From the NCBI RefSeq assembly GCF_003369915.1, contig NW_022881603.1, positions 28,951,522-29,015,521 on the forward strand: 64,000 nucleotides of DNA, read 5' to 3'. Under the pieces are notes generated by a model. The model did not search any database, was not told the origin of the DNA, and was given only the letters and a program-made list of their open reading frames with translations. A program made the translations under genes and the position numbers. This document shows positions 61,255-64,000 of the stretch, piece by piece. The stretch comes from Drosophila miranda (Eukaryota; Arthropoda; Insecta; Diptera; Drosophilidae). Each line of letters starts with the position of its first letter. The first letter of the stretch is position 1.

Positions 61255-62394
61255 TCATATCTGAGGGCCGTTTTTGCTAACCTTTTTTTCGCTAACCTCG
61301 TGTGAGACCCTGGACACTAATTCTTCGACGGCCGTCTGGTAATCGTCAAACGATTCACCCTCTCTCTGACGGCGTTTTCTAATCAACTCCCACAAGTCGA
61401 AATCATCTTTAGCATCATCGAATCGTTGTCTAAACGAGGCAGAAAAAGTTTGCCAAGAAAACTGTGGGTTCTTTCTATGGAAGTTCCAAAACCAATCGCT
61501 GGCTTTAGACGAGAAAAGCAGATGAATATTGTCACAGAGTAATTCGTAATCGTTATTTAAAGTGGAGGATGTAAGTGAACGAACCCTGTACAGGAATTCG
61601 TCGACGTGCATAGCGTCTTTGGATCCGTCAAACTTTAGTCGCCAACTGGCTAAGATATTAGCGGCCTTCCCAGGAGCTATTGCCCTGTTAGAGACATTTG
61701 GACATGGTAATCCCCTTTCCCTTCCATTTTCTGAAGACGAGTTTCCTGTTATATTAGGCTCGTGATTTTGCCTTGTCGCTTGCACAGGCGTGCTATCTGA
61801 AGCTATAGTCATCCTACCTAATTGTCCGCGTAGATTTTCTTCGATCAAATTCTTAACGAATGAACTTAGCTCCACCATCATATCTTTCTGCTCACCTTTT
61901 ATCAGGGCTTGTATAACCTCAAGGGTTCTTTCCGGCATATCTCCTTCGCCCGACCTATGGCTGATACTGCCCAAAGAATTATCCCGAAACTGTTGAGACT
62001 GCAACCTAGTATGCATCCCTCTGCGCGATGTAGTTCCCCGTCCCTGTTTAGGCCTAGCCCCTCTTGACTTTTGATGTCCTCTCTCTGAAGCGTTTGACTC
62101 CGGGTTGGATCCCCCTTCTAACGGCACTATACCCGAACCCATGTCGGGTGGTAATTTGGCTGCTAGAGTATTCTCATCAAACGAAAGTTCCTCCGGATTC
62201 AACTCCGCCCTACATAAGGGGCAATTTCTGTTATTTTTCACGAATTCTTTCATGCAAGTATCATGATACCGGTGCCCACAAGACGCAGTACATATTAGTT
62301 GACTTCTTCTTATGGCTTCTTGACATATACCACAGATCTGGGCGTGCACGTCACCCGACGCCTTGCCCCCTGGGGTACGTTGTACTGGTGACAT
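61255..62394 (-). CDS. array unit 3 gag, open 379-codon ORF with RING-H2 finger
   Basis: The only unbroken gag frame in the window. Residues about 20-62 form the RING-H2 finger (CGICQEAI ... CTASCGHRYHDTC ... CPLC). Residues about 70-235 are a low-complexity basic linker with a helical MMVELSSFVKNLIEENL segment. Residues about 255-375 are the gag-type helical domain with AMHVDEFLYRVRSLT and FSWQTFSASFRQRFDD. The ORF stops at NGPQI in all three units. The CCHC knuckles follow 70-250 bp further in another frame, so either the family uses frameshifting or all copies inherited an old lesion. Confidence 0.85.
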   Translation of the reverse strand: MSPVQRTPGGKASGDVHAQICGICQEAIRRSQLICTASCGHRYHDTCMKEFVKNNRNCPLCRAELNPEELSFDENTLAAKLPPDMGSGIVPLEGGSNPESNASERGHQKSRGARPKQGRGTTSRRGMHTRLQSQQFRDNSLGSISHRSGEGDMPERTLEVIQALIKGEQKDMMVELSSFVKNLIEENLRGQLGRMTIASDSTPVQATRQNHEPNITGNSSSENGRERGLPCPNVSNRAIAPGKAANILASWRLKFDGSKDAMHVDEFLYRVRSLTSSTLNNDYELLCDNIHLLFSSKASDWFWNFHRKNPQFSWQTFSASFRQRFDDAKDDFDLWELIRKRRQREGESFDDYQTAVEELVSRVSHEVSEKKVSKNGPQI

Positions 62395-62999
62395 GTTAAG
62401 GTAACCCAGTAATACGAGTTCTGATCACTAAACGTGGAAATCCCTAATTATAGGACCAAAGCTTCAATAAATTCTACAAAATTTTCCTAAATACCCAATA
62501 TTTGTCCTTTTCGAGCTTGACTCCGTCCGATATACGCTTTCTCTTGTCGCCGGAATATAACCTCAATGAAATCTAAATTGGTCTATGGTATGTTTATGTG
62601 GTCAGTAACCTTGGCAATGGCTAATTTCCAAATCTATATCTAGAAAATTAGACTTCCGAAAGCCATCGATACTCTTCCCTCATAAACTCTTTTGGGGTTA
62701 TCCTATTATAATTTGGCCGACCTAACCGACTTTGTGAATAGCTGTCGTATATTCGCAAATTAATTCTGGTAACAAAAAAAAATATCAGTTTCCATCCCTT
62801 GCTACCTGGCGGATTCTATTTGGTTAGGTATTCCGAAACTCAGAATCTTAAACCCAAAATTCCATCAATATCCTCCGTTACAGTAGTTGGACGGGAAATA
62901 TTAATTTTAATGTGGAATTTAAAATTGCAACGAGCAAAGTTTTTGGGGGTTTTAACCAGTAATAACTCGTACTCTGGCCCCACGTTGGGCGCCAATCTA

Positions 63000-64000
63000 T
63001 GTAATGTGCCAGAAATTCATATTCGTAGAGGTGTGAGATTGTATGTACGGATGGAGGTTGTACATACTTTTTTTGACGGTCAGACACCAATAGTATAGCA
63101 GGATTTCGGAACGTGTACCTCTAGCTTTGCTCTAACTAGCTCGCCGGAATGTCGTGGGATCTTTCCTACTCTCCTATCTGCTATACGAACACATTCGCAA
63201 AGATGTTTTAGGTACACTTGATTTAATGTTCAAAAGGAACTCTACAAAAGAAATCAAAAAGAAAAGAATGTGAATTTTAACTAACTGGTTAATCGACTAC
63301 CGACAAATAGTCAGGCTATATTCCGTCGCTCTTGGGGAACTCAGATGACTTTGACCCCTTCTCTACCCTCCCTACCTTTAGTATGCCGTTTAATCGACAG
63401 CATAACCCTAATCGAGCGCATCTCTATTTGATCATCGGACTTCCTCAGGCTCTACTCAGGACAAACACGAAAGGTTTAATGTTCCATTATTATCTACTAA
63501 TTATTATTTAATAATTCAAAATTTAAGGGTTTGGACTTCAAGGTTTTCCAGATAAGTATAAACTTAGCATAAAGTAATTAAATAAAGAAGGAGGAAATAG
63601 TAGCAAGTTATTCCTAGTTATATGTATATATGTATATAGGACTTATGTGTAGAGAATATGGCGTAAAAGAAATTAAATTGGAAAGAAGAGAAAAATATGA
63701 TAATTATATAACTAGAAGGCAAACGTGAAAGAAAAATTAGTAGCCGATCCGCTTTAAATTATGGCACGGATATTGTTGTTTTATATACCGGAATAGAAGT
63801 TTTATAAGACAGATATATATTTCGAAAATACTCGAGAATTCCGTTTAAGGAAGTTTCGTAACTCACTCATACTTTATACGAATTATCCGGCGTGTCCGTT
63901 GAGCTCAAGGGGCGACGTAGGAACATATTCTGAGGAAGGGAGAAAAATTATGAATATACAGGTCTTCACTTCTAATTCGGATGAAGCACCGATTTTCTTT
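63000..64000 (-). repeat. LTR D of the array (cut by window end)
   Basis: The first 1,001 bp of a fourth LTR, starting TGTAATGTGCC and collinear with LTRs A-C to the last base. The array therefore continues, or ends with this LTR, outside the window. Confidence 0.9.

Larger units (their letters stand above)
40616..64000 (-). mobile_element. tandem array of a gypsy-type LTR element (three internal regions, four LTRs)
   Basis: Near-identical blocks recur with starts at 40616, 48074, 55592 and 63000 (periods 7,458, 7,518 and 7,408 bp). Each block is one long LTR (about 1.96 kb) plus one internal region (about 5.4-5.5 kb) encoding Gag, protease, RT, RNase H and integrase on the minus strand. Neighbouring units share the LTR between them. 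The left host junction is visible (...GTCTACT|TGTAATG at 40615/40616); the right end lies beyond the window. RT-RH-IN order, a tRNA-Lys-type PBS and a GPY-like integrase end indicate Ty3/gypsy. Long LTRs recall the Osvaldo/Ulysses group, but that placement is unproven. No env ORF is seen. Confidence 0.93.

Overview
The window is Drosophila DNA. It has short GT-AG introns of about 55-120 bp, about eleven recognisable single-copy genes packed in alternating divergent and convergent pairs, and insect transposons (copia, R1/Waldo-type LINE, BEL/Pao, hAT, DINE-1/INE-1 and a gypsy-type LTR element). Gene content (HPS1, Ciao1, Ercc1, eIF3m/Tango7, O-fut1, CysRS-m, the DHX8 helicase pea, NSL3/Rcd1) corresponds, from memory, to D. 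melanogaster chromosome 2R (Muller element C). Many of these genes carry disabling lesions beside dense transposons. The best single explanation is a degenerating neo-Y copy of Muller C, as in Drosophila miranda. That is inference; the lesions themselves are visible.

Layout. 1-3279: 3' part of a broken copia-type element. 3644-3871: small piggyBac-like MITE. 4099-8878: R1/Waldo-type LINE lodged in an (AC)n repeat, damaged in both ORFs. 8913-11927: gene-poor, low-complexity DNA. 11928-23434: compact gene cluster of Tmem177 (+, intact), HPS1 (-, internal stop), Ciao1 (+, internal stop), Ercc1 (-, intact), eIF3m (+, intact), O-fut1 (-, large deletion and stops), CysRS-m (+, two deletions) and Tmem39 (-, probably damaged). 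A hAT relic sits in the promoter region shared by HPS1 and Ciao1. 23520-30669: a second hAT relic of opposite orientation, containing a BEL/Pao element (23649-29443, perfect 5-bp target duplication) and a DINE-1 copy. It separates Tmem39 from COA5. 30772-38351: COA5 (+, intact), pea (-, helicase core deleted) and Rcd1 (+, late frameshift). 38352-40615: no confident gene. 40616-64000: tandem LTR-sharing array of a gypsy-type element on the minus strand, with three internal regions and four LTRs, running off the window.

How it fits together. The host genes are unrelated housekeeping functions (translation initiation, Fe-S assembly, DNA repair, Notch O-fucosylation, mitochondrial translation, cytochrome oxidase assembly, splicing, chromatin); they are neighbours by ancestry, not a pathway. 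Intact and ruined genes are interleaved, as expected for gene-by-gene decay without recombination. The most unusual single object is the arrayed gypsy-type element. Its gag ORF begins with a complete RING-H2 finger, with all eight metal ligands kept in all three units, which is not a standard part of Ty3/gypsy Gag. The array units also carry partly shared, partly complementary lesions, so the array seems to have grown by local duplication of already defective copies.
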